NCBI GenBank assembly: GCA_965223485.1
Contig: OZ244993.1
Coordinates: 3,181,450 to 3,245,449, forward strand
Length of the DNA stretch: 64,000 bases
Direction of reading: 5' to 3'
Source of the DNA: VXPQ01 sp965223485
Lineage (GTDB): Bacteria; Bacteroidota; Rhodothermia; Rhodothermales; VXPQ01
Shown piece after piece: positions 1-7,278 of this stretch; position 1 is the first letter of the stretch, and each line of letters opens with the position of its first letter. Below the pieces are notes generated by a model. The model was not told the DNA's origin and ran no database searches. It was given only the letters and a program-made list of their open reading frames with translations. The position numbers and the translations under genes were made by a program.

Positions 1-1
1 A

Positions 2-376
2 ACAGTTTTTGCTTCTAAAGCAAATTTATTTAAAGAAACAATCTTTAGCGTGTCTCTCGAAAGTAGCACAATACCGCTAGTGGAAAATATTAAATTTGAA
101 AGCATAGTAGAATCTGCTGATAAATCCCTTCTATTATTTTCTAAAAACAAAAAGCAAAAAGATCTGATTGTGTCGCTTCCGATGCATGAAGAAAGAGAAA
201 TATTACCTGCTAGTATAATCAAAAAAATAATATCAGATAACATTATCAGAATGCTTTTCGGAAAATCATTGCCCAATCCGTTTATTGCCAGTGCGGAGCG
301 AACTGGTGCGGCCATCTTTCGTAAAGAATTAGATTTCGCAAGAAATCGATTGTTGAAAGAAATGATTCGTTCAGAT
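2..376 (+). pseudogene. AAA-family ATPase, 5' fragment (gene split by IS256-type insertion; also cut by window edge)
   Basis: The frame is open from base 2, so the true start lies upstream of the window. It runs to the insertion sequence at 377, then reads about eight IS-encoded codons to a stop at 398-400. If the IS (377-1704) and one copy of the 8-bp duplication are removed, this frame joins exactly to the one at 1713 and continues to 2447, giving at least 369 residues. The fragment itself has no Walker A motif, which must lie upstream. Function is inferred from the 3' part, which has ATPase motifs. Base composition is AT-rich with many Lys/Ile/Asn codons, unlike the GC-rich genes beyond 5 kb, which suggests acquisition by transfer. 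Confidence 0.8.
369..376. repeat. Target site duplication, left copy (GTTCAGAT)
   Basis: GTTCAGAT lies directly left of the IS256-type element and is repeated exactly at 1705-1712 on its right. Eight bases is a normal duplication length for the IS256 family. A ninth shared G makes the precise boundary ambiguous by one base. Confidence 0.9.
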
Positions 377-404
377 GGGCGTGTCCGCTTAACTGTGTAA
401 GTGG
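377..404. repeat. Left terminal inverted repeat of the IS256-type element
   Basis: The repeat begins GGGCGTGTCC and ends CTGTGTAAGTGG. It matches the reverse complement of 1677-1704 at 25 of 28 positions, with mismatches only near the middle. Confidence 0.9.
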
Positions 405-406
405 GG

Positions 407-1639
407 TTATTGTTCAATGGGGACTCTGTCCCCGTAGAGTATGACGAACTGGTTGAGGGCGGCCTTCCAGTCGCGTATGGGCCGCTTCCATTTCTTCGAC
501 GCTTCGCGCAGACCCAGGTAGAGCAGCTTGCGCACCGCGTCGTCGCTGGGGAAAGCGCCCCGCCCCTTGACGATCTTGCGCAGGCTGTAGTTCAGCGATT
601 CGATCGCATTGGTGGTGTAGACCACCTTGCGGATCGCAGGCGCATAGTCGAAGAAAGGCGCCAGACGCTCCCAGTCCTTCCTCCAGAGCGGAGCGATAGC
701 CGGGTACTTCTCGCTCCATTGTCTCTCGAAAGCCTCGAGCGCCGCGAGAGCGGCCTCTTCGCTCGGCGCCGTATAGACGCTGCGCAGGTCGCCCACCACC
801 GGCTTGCGCTCCTTCCAGGGCACGTACCGCAGGCTCTTGCGCACCTGGTGCACCACGCACAACTGCACCCGCGCATGTGGAAAGACCGTCTCTATCGCCT
901 CGGGAAGACCCCTCAGGCCGTCCACGCACGCAATGAAACAGTCCTCCATGCCCCGCGCCTTCAACTCGCCGAAGATGGTAAGCCACGAAACGGCTCCCTC
1001 CGTCGGAGCGATCCAAAGGCCAAGCACCTTTTTCTCTCCTTCAATATCTATCGCCAGCGCCACGTAGACCGCGCGCGTCTTCACCGAACCCTCCTCGCGA
1101 GACTTTACGAACAAGGCGTCGAAGTACACGATCGGATACACACGCTCCAGAGGACGAGCCTGCCATGCGGTCACTTCTTCAAGAACGCTTGCGGTAACCT
1201 CCGAGACAAGCGTAGAGGAGACCTCCGCTCCGTAGAGACGCCTCAACGTGTCCTGGATAGCCCGCGTGCTCTGGCCCTGCGCGTAGAGATACACGATCGT
1301 CTCGTCCAGGCCCGCTACACGGCGCTGGCGCTTCTCTACGATCCTGGGCTCGAAACTGCCGTTGCGATCGCGGGGAACCTCCAGATCCAGCGAGCCCGAC
1401 TCGCTCTCGAGCCGCTTCGCAGTGCGTCCGTTGCGGGAATTGCCGCTGCCGCGGCCCGAAGGATCATGCGGCGGATAACCGAGATGATGTGTCATCTCGC
1501 CCTCCAGCGCCGCCTCGAGAGCCCGCTTGCCTATCGTCTTGAGCAAACCGCCCTCCCCGAAAAGGTCCCGCGCGTCTCCCTTGAAATCCTTCAGCAATTC
1601 GTCCAGTAGCTCCTGCTGTCTGTCTGTAAGTTCGGCCAT
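407..1639 (-). CDS. IS256-family transposase
   Basis: This is a Mutator-superfamily transposase of about 410 residues, the usual length for IS256. The DDE catalytic residues appear intact: Asp174 in YFDALF, Asp240 in CVDGL and Glu347 in TNAIES. I chose the ATG at 1639 over the in-frame GTG at 1648 because an AGGAGG ribosome-binding site lies about eight bases upstream of it. It spans nearly the whole element. A long antisense open frame covers it but has no family resemblance. Nothing indicates inactivation, so the element could still be mobile. Confidence 0.95.
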   Translation of the reverse strand: MAELTDRQQELLDELLKDFKGDARDLFGEGGLLKTIGKRALEAALEGEMTHHLGYPPHDPSGRGSGNSRNGRTAKRLESESGSLDLEVPRDRNGSFEPRIVEKRQRRVAGLDETIVYLYAQGQSTRAIQDTLRRLYGAEVSSTLVSEVTASVLEEVTAWQARPLERVYPIVYFDALFVKSREEGSVKTRAVYVALAIDIEGEKKVLGLWIAPTEGAVSWLTIFGELKARGMEDCFIACVDGLRGLPEAIETVFPHARVQLCVVHQVRKSLRYVPWKERKPVVGDLRSVYTAPSEEAALAALEAFERQWSEKYPAIAPLWRKDWERLAPFFDYAPAIRKVVYTTNAIESLNYSLRKIVKGRGAFPSDDAVRKLLYLGLREASKKWKRPIRDWKAALNQFVILYGDRVPIEQ

Positions 1640-1676
1640 CGTCTTCACCTCCTGATGAAACTATGTGTACGATTGA

Positions 1677-1704
1677 CCACTTACACAGTTTACGGGACAC
1701 GCCC
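1677..1704. repeat. Right terminal inverted repeat of the IS256-type element
   Basis: This is the reverse-complement partner of 377-404; it ends GGACACGCCC directly before the second GTTCAGAT duplication at 1705-1712. Confidence 0.9.
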
Positions 1705-1712
1705 GTTCAGAT
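1705..1712. repeat. Target site duplication, right copy (GTTCAGAT)
   Basis: Exact copy of 369-376, marking the right edge of the insertion. Confidence 0.9.
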
Positions 1713-2447
1713 GAAAAGATAGATCCTATAAAGCTATTATTCAAATCATACCAAGATTACCCATCACCAGTAGAGGTCAATGTGGAATTTATCCGACAGC
1801 TTGACTCGATTGCGAAAGAAGATAGTTTTCTCGTTGATAATCATCCACATATACTAAATGACTTTGCTGATATCATTGGTGGAGAATATATTGCTGGGAG
1901 CAATGATACAATCTATTTTAAACCTGCACGCAGGCCATTAAGATTAACGATGGATCAAAGTTCCAGTGCGGTTCGCTCTTTACTAGATATCGGTTTTTAT
2001 TTACGTCATGTTGCGAAACCCGGAGACTTGCTTATGGTCGATGAACCAGAATTGAATTTGCATCCAGAAAATCAACGACGAATAGCTCGACTCTTTGCTT
2101 GCTTGGTCAATATAGGTATTCATGTTTTTGTTACTACACATAGCGACTATATTATCAAAGAAATAAATACCTTGATTATGCTTAATCAAGATAGGCCCTA
2201 TCTAAAACAAATTGCTCGACAAGAAAAATACAAACCTCAAGAGCTTATAGATGCTGAGAAAGTCAGAGTCTATATTGCAGAAGAGAAACTAATGAAACTC
2301 GAGAATAGAAAGAACAGAATTCGATGTAAAACACTAGTTCCTGCCAATATAGATCCAGAAATGGGAATTGAGGCACGCAGTTTCGATGAAACGATTAATA
2401 AGATGAATGATATCCAAAAAGCTATTCTTTGGGGAGAGGTTAACTGA
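1713..2447 (+). pseudogene. AAA-family ATPase, 3' fragment (Walker B and H-loop half)
   Basis: This is the continuation of the gene interrupted at 376. It holds the C-terminal ATPase core: a signature-like stretch DQSSSAVRSLL, a Walker B LLMVDEPELNLHP, and an H-loop segment VFVTTHSDYIIKEIN. These are typical of AAA_15/AAA_21, SMC/OLD-like ATPases found in phage-defence operons. The first in-frame start codon after the IS is a GTG at 1782, so a truncated product without the nucleotide-binding loop could be made. The TGA stop overlaps the next gene's ATG (TGATG at 2445-2449), indicating translational coupling. The family assignment is firm; a defence role is inferred. Confidence 0.85.
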
Positions 2448-3025
2448 TGTCCGATATCAAAAGAATAAATGAATTGATCCAAGATAATGTCTTGGTTCAT
2501 CCATCTAGGTCTCCGTATCAAAACGGAAAATCTTCTATCGTTTTAAATGAAGGTTCTCAGTATGCTGTAACAATTCACCATGTTCCTACTGATACTATCG
2601 CTTTCAAAGCGGATTTCTTTCCGGACGTAAGAAAATTTTTTAAATGCAGTAAGAAAGAATGCAAGCGAGCTGATTTTGTTATTATTACGAATTATGACAA
2701 TAGTATGGGCTATATTATTTTTATAGAAATGAAAGGGGGTAAAGGTTCTTCGGATATACAAATACAGCACCAATTACGTGGTGCAAAATGTATTGTTGAT
2801 TATTGCCGTTCTCTTGTCAACGAATTTTGGAACGATTCAGAATTTCTTGATTCAGATGATTATAAACAGTGTTTTGTCAGTATTAAAGATGTGCGTGTAA
2901 ACAAAAAACCAACACGCGAGAGAAGCAGACATCCTAATAACAGCCCTATACATATGCTCAAGATTTTTTCGCCCGGAAAAAAGCCTATATATTTTAACGA
3001 ATTAATTGGCAAACCTCGTATATAA
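2447..3025 (+). CDS. Putative PD-(D/E)XK-like nuclease, partner of the AAA ATPase
   Basis: A 192-residue protein coupled by a one-base stop/start overlap to the ATPase, with a strong GGGGAGAGG ribosome-binding site at 2431-2439. I do not recognise a named family. The segment KRADFVIITNY (Asp76), a short turn, then IIFIEMKGG (Glu94, Lys96) matches the D...ExK core of PD-(D/E)XK nucleases, and the following IQIQHQLRGA could be the Q/helix element. A compact basic C-terminus follows. An ATPase plus small nuclease pair is a recurrent anti-phage layout. The gene is AT-rich like the ATPase. With the ATPase broken, it may be expressed without its partner or not at all. Confidence 0.6.
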   Translation: MSDIKRINELIQDNVLVHPSRSPYQNGKSSIVLNEGSQYAVTIHHVPTDTIAFKADFFPDVRKFFKCSKKECKRADFVIITNYDNSMGYIIFIEMKGGKGSSDIQIQHQLRGAKCIVDYCRSLVNEFWNDSEFLDSDDYKQCFVSIKDVRVNKKPTRERSRHPNNSPIHMLKIFSPGKKPIYFNELIGKPRI

Positions 3026-3173
3026 CTTTCTTTTGATCAAGTGACGGTGTCCTGAGAACTATCTCCCAATCCTGATTGCTCAGTACGAGCCGCTCGTGTT
3101 TGCGTATCAGGTGATCGGCAGTTTTGAGTGCGTTATTCCTGACAAAGGCCGACACTATCAGGTTGGCTGGCAT
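2994..3173 (-). pseudogene. Remnant of a DUF1778 (TacA-like) antitoxin
   Basis: This 59-codon frame reads ANLIVSAFVRNNALKTADHL and then IRKHERLVLSNQDWEIVL. It resembles the C-terminal half of DUF1778 ribbon-helix-helix antitoxins (pattern: SxFVxxAAxxxAxxxIxxHExxxLSxxDxxxx). The N-terminal DNA-binding half is missing because the sequence runs into a decayed IS256-type end at 3177. The 3' end runs into the tail of the opposite-strand nuclease gene, so the original C-terminus is probably gone too. No GNAT toxin partner is visible. The assignment rests on recalled family patterns only. Confidence 0.45.
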
Positions 3174-3176
3174 CGC

Positions 3177-3243
3177 GGGCGCGCCGCTAAACTGTGTAAG
3201 CGGGATTATTGTTCAATAGGGACACAGTCTCCGTAGAGTAATG
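3177..3243. mobile_element. Decayed end of a second IS256-type element
   Basis: The sequence starting GGGCG and containing CTGTGTAAG, TTATTGTTCAAT and CCGTAGAGTA matches the left end of the intact element (377 to about 441) in the same orientation, with scattered mismatches and a one-base gap. Similarity stops after about 3243 and no transposase remains. It abuts the truncated antitoxin remnant, which it probably interrupted. Confidence 0.75.
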
Positions 3244-3318
3244 AGGAACCGAGAAGTTAAACAACACCCAAAATTCAGCTCCGAACTTGGAAAACTACAC
3301 ATTCAAAATCGAACCCAC

Positions 3319-3372
3319 ATCATGTCCATCATGTCCATCATGTCCATCATGTCCATCATGTCCATCATGTCC
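3319..3372. repeat. Six tandem copies of a 9-bp repeat (ATCATGTCC)
   Basis: Six perfect, uninterrupted copies of ATCATGTCC. The last copy overlaps the stop codon of the leftward IrrE-like gene (3365-3367). Because the unit is a multiple of three, copy-number change would not shift a frame read through it. There are no spacers, so this is not a CRISPR array. Confidence 0.95.
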
Positions 3373-4639
3373 GCCCAGCCACTGTGGCGATTCCATGATC
3401 AATAATCTGATTTCGTATGATTAAACTTGACACGCCAAGTTCATCGGCGAAATCCTCTAAGGTGTCGACATCAATGTTTTGCGTATTTCCGATCTTATTT
3501 TCGATCCATTTTACAGGAGCAAGCAGTTCGGCGGCGAACGCTCTGGACATGGATTGAGAGGGTGTGCGAGACGTGCTTAACACCCCGAATCCGTCGTGTT
3601 CGCGCGAGATATAATCACCCAATGCGCGCGCAAGGATAAATCTTTTGCCCCTTGGCCCCTTTGCCCTGACTACGCATGAAGGAGAATTATTAGCGACACA
3701 CCCCTCAAGCCCTTCGTAAGGAATTGATTCCGGTTTATTCCAGATAGCGAATTCGCCATTTTGTTCGATAGGAAACGGTTGGTTCGGCATATCCAATTCT
3801 TCCCGCACGGCATGAGCATAACGATACCCATTATCCCATGGCAATATCAATGCGTCCTGGATACGATCCCGCACGGCATTGCGTACATCCGGCCATGCCC
3901 TGCCGCTTTGGCCTTGGTTGGCGTCTTGAACCGCTCCGTCAATCCACGCGCCCATTTCGTCAAGGGATTCTATATCCGCACACAGGATCCCCTCCTCGCG
4001 GGTCGGCGGGTCCGATTTATTCCATATTTCAGCGATTCGCGCCGCCTCGTCGGGGTCAATATCGAATGGGTCCAGTCCTAAAATGGCCGCCGCCTTGCAG
4101 AATTCTTTTTCTTCCGCATCGAGCGAGTTGATAGCCTGCCACTCGGATTTCAGAAATTCATGTGCAACTCCTTTTTGATCGAGACGCTCAATTACCGCTT
4201 CTATAAGCGACGTGAACTCTTCTTGCAGAGCCTGACGGTCCAACCTGGCGTCGTATTGCGAAACGAACTGTACAGGGGCGTGTTGTGCATCCCATGGCCT
4301 GACCTTGAGATAGACGGAATCCCCCATCGGTTCAAAAATGACACGTGGAAATACGAACCCGTTGCCTGCATAAGACAGGTCATGCCGGGATTCGAACCCT
4401 TCTCGACACGTATCCGACTCATGCCACAGATTCCACCAGTTAGCCACCAGCCATTCCGCAACGCGTATAAGCGGAACGAAGATATGATCGTCCCATTCCT
4501 TTGCGTACCTGTCGTACAGATATGTCGCCGGTTGCTTTCCTTCAACCGAAATAACGAGACGCGCCATGGTTTCCTGAGATGCCTGATCCGGATATGGCTC
4601 GGCGCTTTCCTGATCCCATATGTAATCGAACAAGGGCAT
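3365..4639 (-). CDS. IrrE/ImmA-like protein with degenerate zinc-protease motif
   Basis: A 424-residue protein. The C-terminal part resembles COG2856 (IrrE/ImmA) metalloproteases: FILARALGDYI, then a conserved AFAAELLAP segment (about residues 367-375), then a helical VDTLEDFADELGVSSLIIRN tail that normally contacts the regulated protein. At the zinc site the family HEXXH is replaced by Arg338-Ala339-Leu-Gly-Asp342, so peptidase activity is unlikely. About 330 N-terminal residues hold an unfamiliar domain. The start at 4639 overlaps the upstream gene's stop (TAATG), indicating coupling; a longer in-frame extension to 4855 would merely shadow that gene. A regulatory or sensor role is inferred. 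Confidence 0.65.
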   Translation of the reverse strand: MPLFDYIWDQESAEPYPDQASQETMARLVISVEGKQPATYLYDRYAKEWDDHIFVPLIRVAEWLVANWWNLWHESDTCREGFESRHDLSYAGNGFVFPRVIFEPMGDSVYLKVRPWDAQHAPVQFVSQYDARLDRQALQEEFTSLIEAVIERLDQKGVAHEFLKSEWQAINSLDAEEKEFCKAAAILGLDPFDIDPDEAARIAEIWNKSDPPTREEGILCADIESLDEMGAWIDGAVQDANQGQSGRAWPDVRNAVRDRIQDALILPWDNGYRYAHAVREELDMPNQPFPIEQNGEFAIWNKPESIPYEGLEGCVANNSPSCVVRAKGPRGKRFILARALGDYISREHDGFGVLSTSRTPSQSMSRAFAAELLAPVKWIENKIGNTQNIDVDTLEDFADELGVSSLIIRNQIIDHGIATVAGRT

Positions 4640-4920
4640 TAATTTAGACCTGTAACTGTTTGGCCTGATCTCAGGGCGTAACCGTGGTATTCTCCCGACA
4701 CCCGGCTGGTAAGCCTTGCTTCGAATATCGTTTCGCCATCCCTGTACCAAACGACGCTGGGGAATTTGCCTCCCTTGGCGCCCACGACCGCCGAGAAACA
4801 AGAGTAATGCCGACCAAGATATATTCGGTTTTCCGGACGAGGAAGCCAGAGACACCCAGACTCATGGACTTCGTGGTCGCCATTTGCCTGCGCGTTTTTG
4901 CTGACGTAGTAATCTTGCAT
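4639..4920 (-). CDS. Small conserved hypothetical protein (HEVH-x3-C motif)
   Basis: A 93-residue protein translated immediately before the IrrE-like gene and coupled to it by TAATG. The N-terminal half (YYVSKNAQANGDHEVHESGC, then LPRPENRIYLG and YSCFSAV) resembles short bacterial proteins of about 60-70 residues that pair a DHEVH-x3-C element with ENRIYLG. Those usually end in a cysteine-rich tail, which is absent here: the last 35 residues diverge. No function is known to me. The His/Cys content suggests metal binding, but that is inference. Confidence 0.55.
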   Translation of the reverse strand: MQDYYVSKNAQANGDHEVHESGCLWLPRPENRIYLGRHYSCFSAVVGAKGGKFPSVVWYRDGETIFEARLTSRVSGEYHGYALRSGQTVTGLN

Positions 4921-5051
4921 TTGATCGCGGTCGGATGCCGGACCCGGATTCTACGAATCCGTTCCAGAAATGTCAATCCCCATCGGGCGCGAGACGAGCG
5001 CATCAAGCCCATTGATACGGTGTTTCCAGTGCAGAGAATTCTTAATGGTTC

Positions 5052-5405
5052 TCACAACCCCCCAAACAACACCCCCACCTCCAGCACAAAACCGGGCAGC
5101 ACTTCCGGATCCTCCAGGCGATCCGTATCCTCGAAAAGCGTCGAGGCGCCATCCGCCCGGCGAATGAGGACCGTGCGCGCCTGCGGATCCACGATCCAGA
5201 CCCTGAGCGCTCCGGCGTCAAAGTAATCCTGCGTTTTCTCGCGGATGCCTTGGGGCGTATTGGATGGGGACAGCACCTCTATAGCCACATCCGGCGCACC
5301 GTGCAACCAGTCTCGCGCAGATTGCCTGAGAAGAACCGCCACATCCGGAAAGCGAACGGTGTCGGGGTCTTCGGCAAGGATGCACCCGCAGTCCACGCTG
5401 ACCAT
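5052..5405 (-). pseudogene. Uma2-family (DUF820) PD-(D/E)XK protein, N-terminally truncated
   Basis: 117 codons corresponding to the C-terminal two thirds of Uma2 proteins (usually about 190 residues): FPDVAVLL, then APDVAIEVLSPSNTPQGIREK, then DYFDAGALRVWIVDP. The PD...ExxS...K nuclease-like core is present. The N-terminal helices (ELIDG and H-x-I segments) are missing, and only 30 bases separate the start from the next gene's stop, so there is no room for them. Uma2 genes are common as single genes in cyanobacteria and Bacteroidota with unclear function. I regard this as a decayed copy. Confidence 0.75.
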
Positions 5406-5435
5406 ACCCTTTACAAAAATTGGACATCCCCTTTT

Positions 5436-6140
5436 TCATGGCTTTTGGGTTTCGTCCTCTGCCTTCGCTTCCAACGCTTCCGCCATACGTTCCGATGCTT
5501 CCGCATACGCTTCGTGCGCCGTCGCCGCCGCTTCCAACCATTCCGCATGCACTTCGTACGCCGCCGCCACTCTTATCCGTGCCGTTCGCACATCGCCTTG
5601 TGCGTTCGCCGCACGCTCCCATAAGGAAGCATACCCTCCGTCGGCGTTAGCCTGCGCTTGCACCATGTTTCCCTCCGCCTTCGTAGCCAGTTCCCGCATC
5701 CACGAAGCTATTTCCAGCGCTGCTGAAGCGTCTTCTCGAAGTTCCGCAGCATCCTCCCGCGCCTGCGAAGCCACTTCCAGAGCCACCGAAGCCGCTTCCC
5801 GATACGTCGAAGCGTATCTCCGTAACTCCGAATTATTTTCCGTCGCGGCATCCCCTACTGCTTCCGCCTTCGCTTCCTCTTCCGCTTCCTGTGCTTCCAA
5901 AAATGCTTCCAGTTCTTCCGAATCCGCTTCCCGCGCTTCCAACAGGGCTTCCCGTGCCTTCTCTTCCGCTGCCCGAGCTTCCGACAACGCTTCCACCGCC
6001 ACCGTTGCCACTTCCTGCAACTCCGAAGAGTCTTCCCTCGCTGTTGAAGCGTATTCCCGCCATAGTGAGAATAGGGATAGCGAAATGAATAGGACCGCAA
6101 GCACCGTGCAAGCCGCAGCGATCAGGGATCGGGATTTCAT
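5436..6140 (-). CDS. Membrane-anchored Ala/Glu-rich coiled-coil protein
   Basis: A 234-residue protein with an N-terminal membrane anchor (residues about 7-27, hydrophobic after MKSRS) followed by almost unbroken heptad-like Ala/Glu/Arg sequence to the end. Segments such as ARAAEEKAREALLEAREA recur in degenerate form, and the DNA shows a matching run of repeated CTTCC/GCTTCC on the plus strand. It resembles tropomyosin- or apolipoprotein-like long helices rather than any enzyme. A long antisense frame (5245-6174) exists only because of the repetitive composition. A structural or envelope-spacer role is plausible but unproven. Confidence 0.6.
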   Translation of the reverse strand: MKSRSLIAAACTVLAVLFISLSLFSLWREYASTAREDSSELQEVATVAVEALSEARAAEEKAREALLEAREADSEELEAFLEAQEAEEEAKAEAVGDAATENNSELRRYASTYREAASVALEVASQAREDAAELREDASAALEIASWMRELATKAEGNMVQAQANADGGYASLWERAANAQGDVRTARIRVAAAYEVHAEWLEAAATAHEAYAEASERMAEALEAKAEDETQKP

Positions 6141-6371
6141 GGCTTTCTCGTTGGAAATTACAATGAAAGGCTAACGGGGGTCTGTTACTGGACACCAGCG
6201 CTTCGCAGGGAAAAAGCTTTCCTGCCATCCCATCTACTACGCGGCCCGTTTGTTCCTGTGCATCGAGGGTGAGCCGGGTTCGTTCAATATAGAAATTCCC
6301 CATGACCGCAAAGCAGTTTCGAGCCGAATATCGCGGAGAAGCGCCAGCATCGCGTAGCGCGCGGCTAACGC

Positions 6372-6626
6372 CTAACCCCCTGGCGCCATCCAAAAAGCCA
6401 TAAGGAAAGGATACTCGCGCTGCACCCTCCACTTGAGCCAAATCACCCCCAACACAATGGCAAAGAAGAATGCGCCTATGCACGTCCATAGAAGGGTATT
6501 ATCGTCACGCAGCAATATCCCCGCGAACGCCATCAGGCCGACTACATCAAGCCAACTGACGCGAACTCTCCAGTCCATGAGGGGAGCCTTAAGGTCCCTC
6601 ATCCCCCATTTTACGAGAATCTCCAT
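6372..6626 (-). CDS. Small two-helix membrane protein
   Basis: 84 residues from the ATG at 6626 (a TTG at 6635 is the alternative). It has two hydrophobic stretches, about residues 25-38 (SWLDVVGLMAFAGIL) and 46-66 (LLWTCIGAFFFAIVLGVIWL), with a short hairpin between them. It starts directly at the stop of the outer-membrane-protein gene (6629-6631), so the two are probably co-transcribed. I do not recognise a family. Confidence 0.5.
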   Translation of the reverse strand: MEILVKWGMRDLKAPLMDWRVRVSWLDVVGLMAFAGILLRDDNTLLWTCIGAFFFAIVLGVIWLKWRVQREYPFLMAFWMAPGG

Positions 6627-6628
6627 AA

Positions 6629-7210
6629 TCACCAAAACCTCAACACCCAGCCCATACTATAATAATAATCGAGGTCGATATCGCTACGCCACCTGTAGTT
6701 AACACCGATCGAAAGGTTGAAGGCGTGCTTTCCCGTATTCGGGAACGTCCTCCCCATTTCCAGACTGGACACGAATACCTTGCAGGGATCGGAGGCTATA
6801 CATTCCTCCCCATCGCTGCCCGGTTCGGTTTCCCTGAACTCCACGCCATGCAACGAGGCGAAGTATATGGACGACCCCGGCGGCTTGGGCATAAGATACT
6901 TCACCCCCAATTGAAGCCCCTTATCGGCATAGCCATCGTACATATACGCAGCGAATGCCACACCGAGGCGATGGCGATTTTCTATGCCCGGATGACGCCT
7001 GTTTTCCCTGCTCGCGATATATGAGGTGACCGTACCGGAGAATCCGAGATACGGGTAGACATCCGTTGCAGCTATCTCCGGCACATTGTTCTTGACGCCC
7101 CCGAGCCCGGATACCTGCAAATCAAGCCGGTTCACTCCATACAACTCCTGGCCCTGTGCACAGGGAATCGTCAGGAACAGCAATACAGGCAATATGAACA
7201 GGCGTTTCAT
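6629..7210 (-). CDS. Predicted outer-membrane beta-barrel protein with signal peptide
   Basis: 193 residues from the ATG at 7210, chosen because it begins a clean signal peptide (MKRLFILPVLLFLTIPCAQG); the open frame extends further upstream without one. The mature part has alternating polar and aromatic beta strands and ends in Trp (VLRFW), the terminal-aromatic signature recognised by the BAM machinery. The size fits an eight- to ten-stranded barrel. No transport or enzyme motif is visible. It lies 68 bases downstream of the thiolase on the same strand and may share its transcript. Confidence 0.65.
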   Translation of the reverse strand: MKRLFILPVLLFLTIPCAQGQELYGVNRLDLQVSGLGGVKNNVPEIAATDVYPYLGFSGTVTSYIASRENRRHPGIENRHRLGVAFAAYMYDGYADKGLQLGVKYLMPKPPGSSIYFASLHGVEFRETEPGSDGEECIASDPCKVFVSSLEMGRTFPNTGKHAFNLSIGVNYRWRSDIDLDYYYSMGWVLRFW

Positions 7211-7278
7211 GGCGCGGGGAACAGCAGTTTCGACGGCTTGGGCGCAAGCGGAAATATACTGCATCCGGAGGTTCTGCA

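Larger units (their letters stand above)
377..1704 (-). mobile_element. Complete IS256-family insertion sequence (about 1.33 kb)
   Basis: The element is bounded by 28-bp imperfect inverted repeats (377-404 and 1677-1704, 25 of 28 identical after reversal) that both begin GGGCGTGTCC. It carries one intact transposase gene on the minus strand. An 8-bp direct duplication flanks it. Intact ends, duplication and reading frame suggest a fairly recent insertion. It landed inside an AAA ATPase gene. A decayed end of a related element lies at 3177-3243 in the same orientation. Confidence 0.95.

Noticed and set aside
401..1609. 402-codon plus-strand frame over the IS256 transposase
   Set aside because: Exactly antisense to a well-conserved transposase, with Arg/Leu-rich shadow composition and no family resemblance.
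377..3243. Composite transposon formed by the two IS256-type ends
   Set aside because: The right-hand copy is only a decayed end in direct orientation without a visible duplication around the whole block, so mobilisation as a unit cannot be supported.
3319..3372. Possible CRISPR array
   Set aside because: Units are 9 bp and contiguous with no spacers; it is a simple tandem repeat.
5245..6174. 309-codon plus-strand frame
   Set aside because: It is open because of the antisense repetitive coiled-coil gene, lacks a signal or domain, and overlaps the Uma2 remnant as well.
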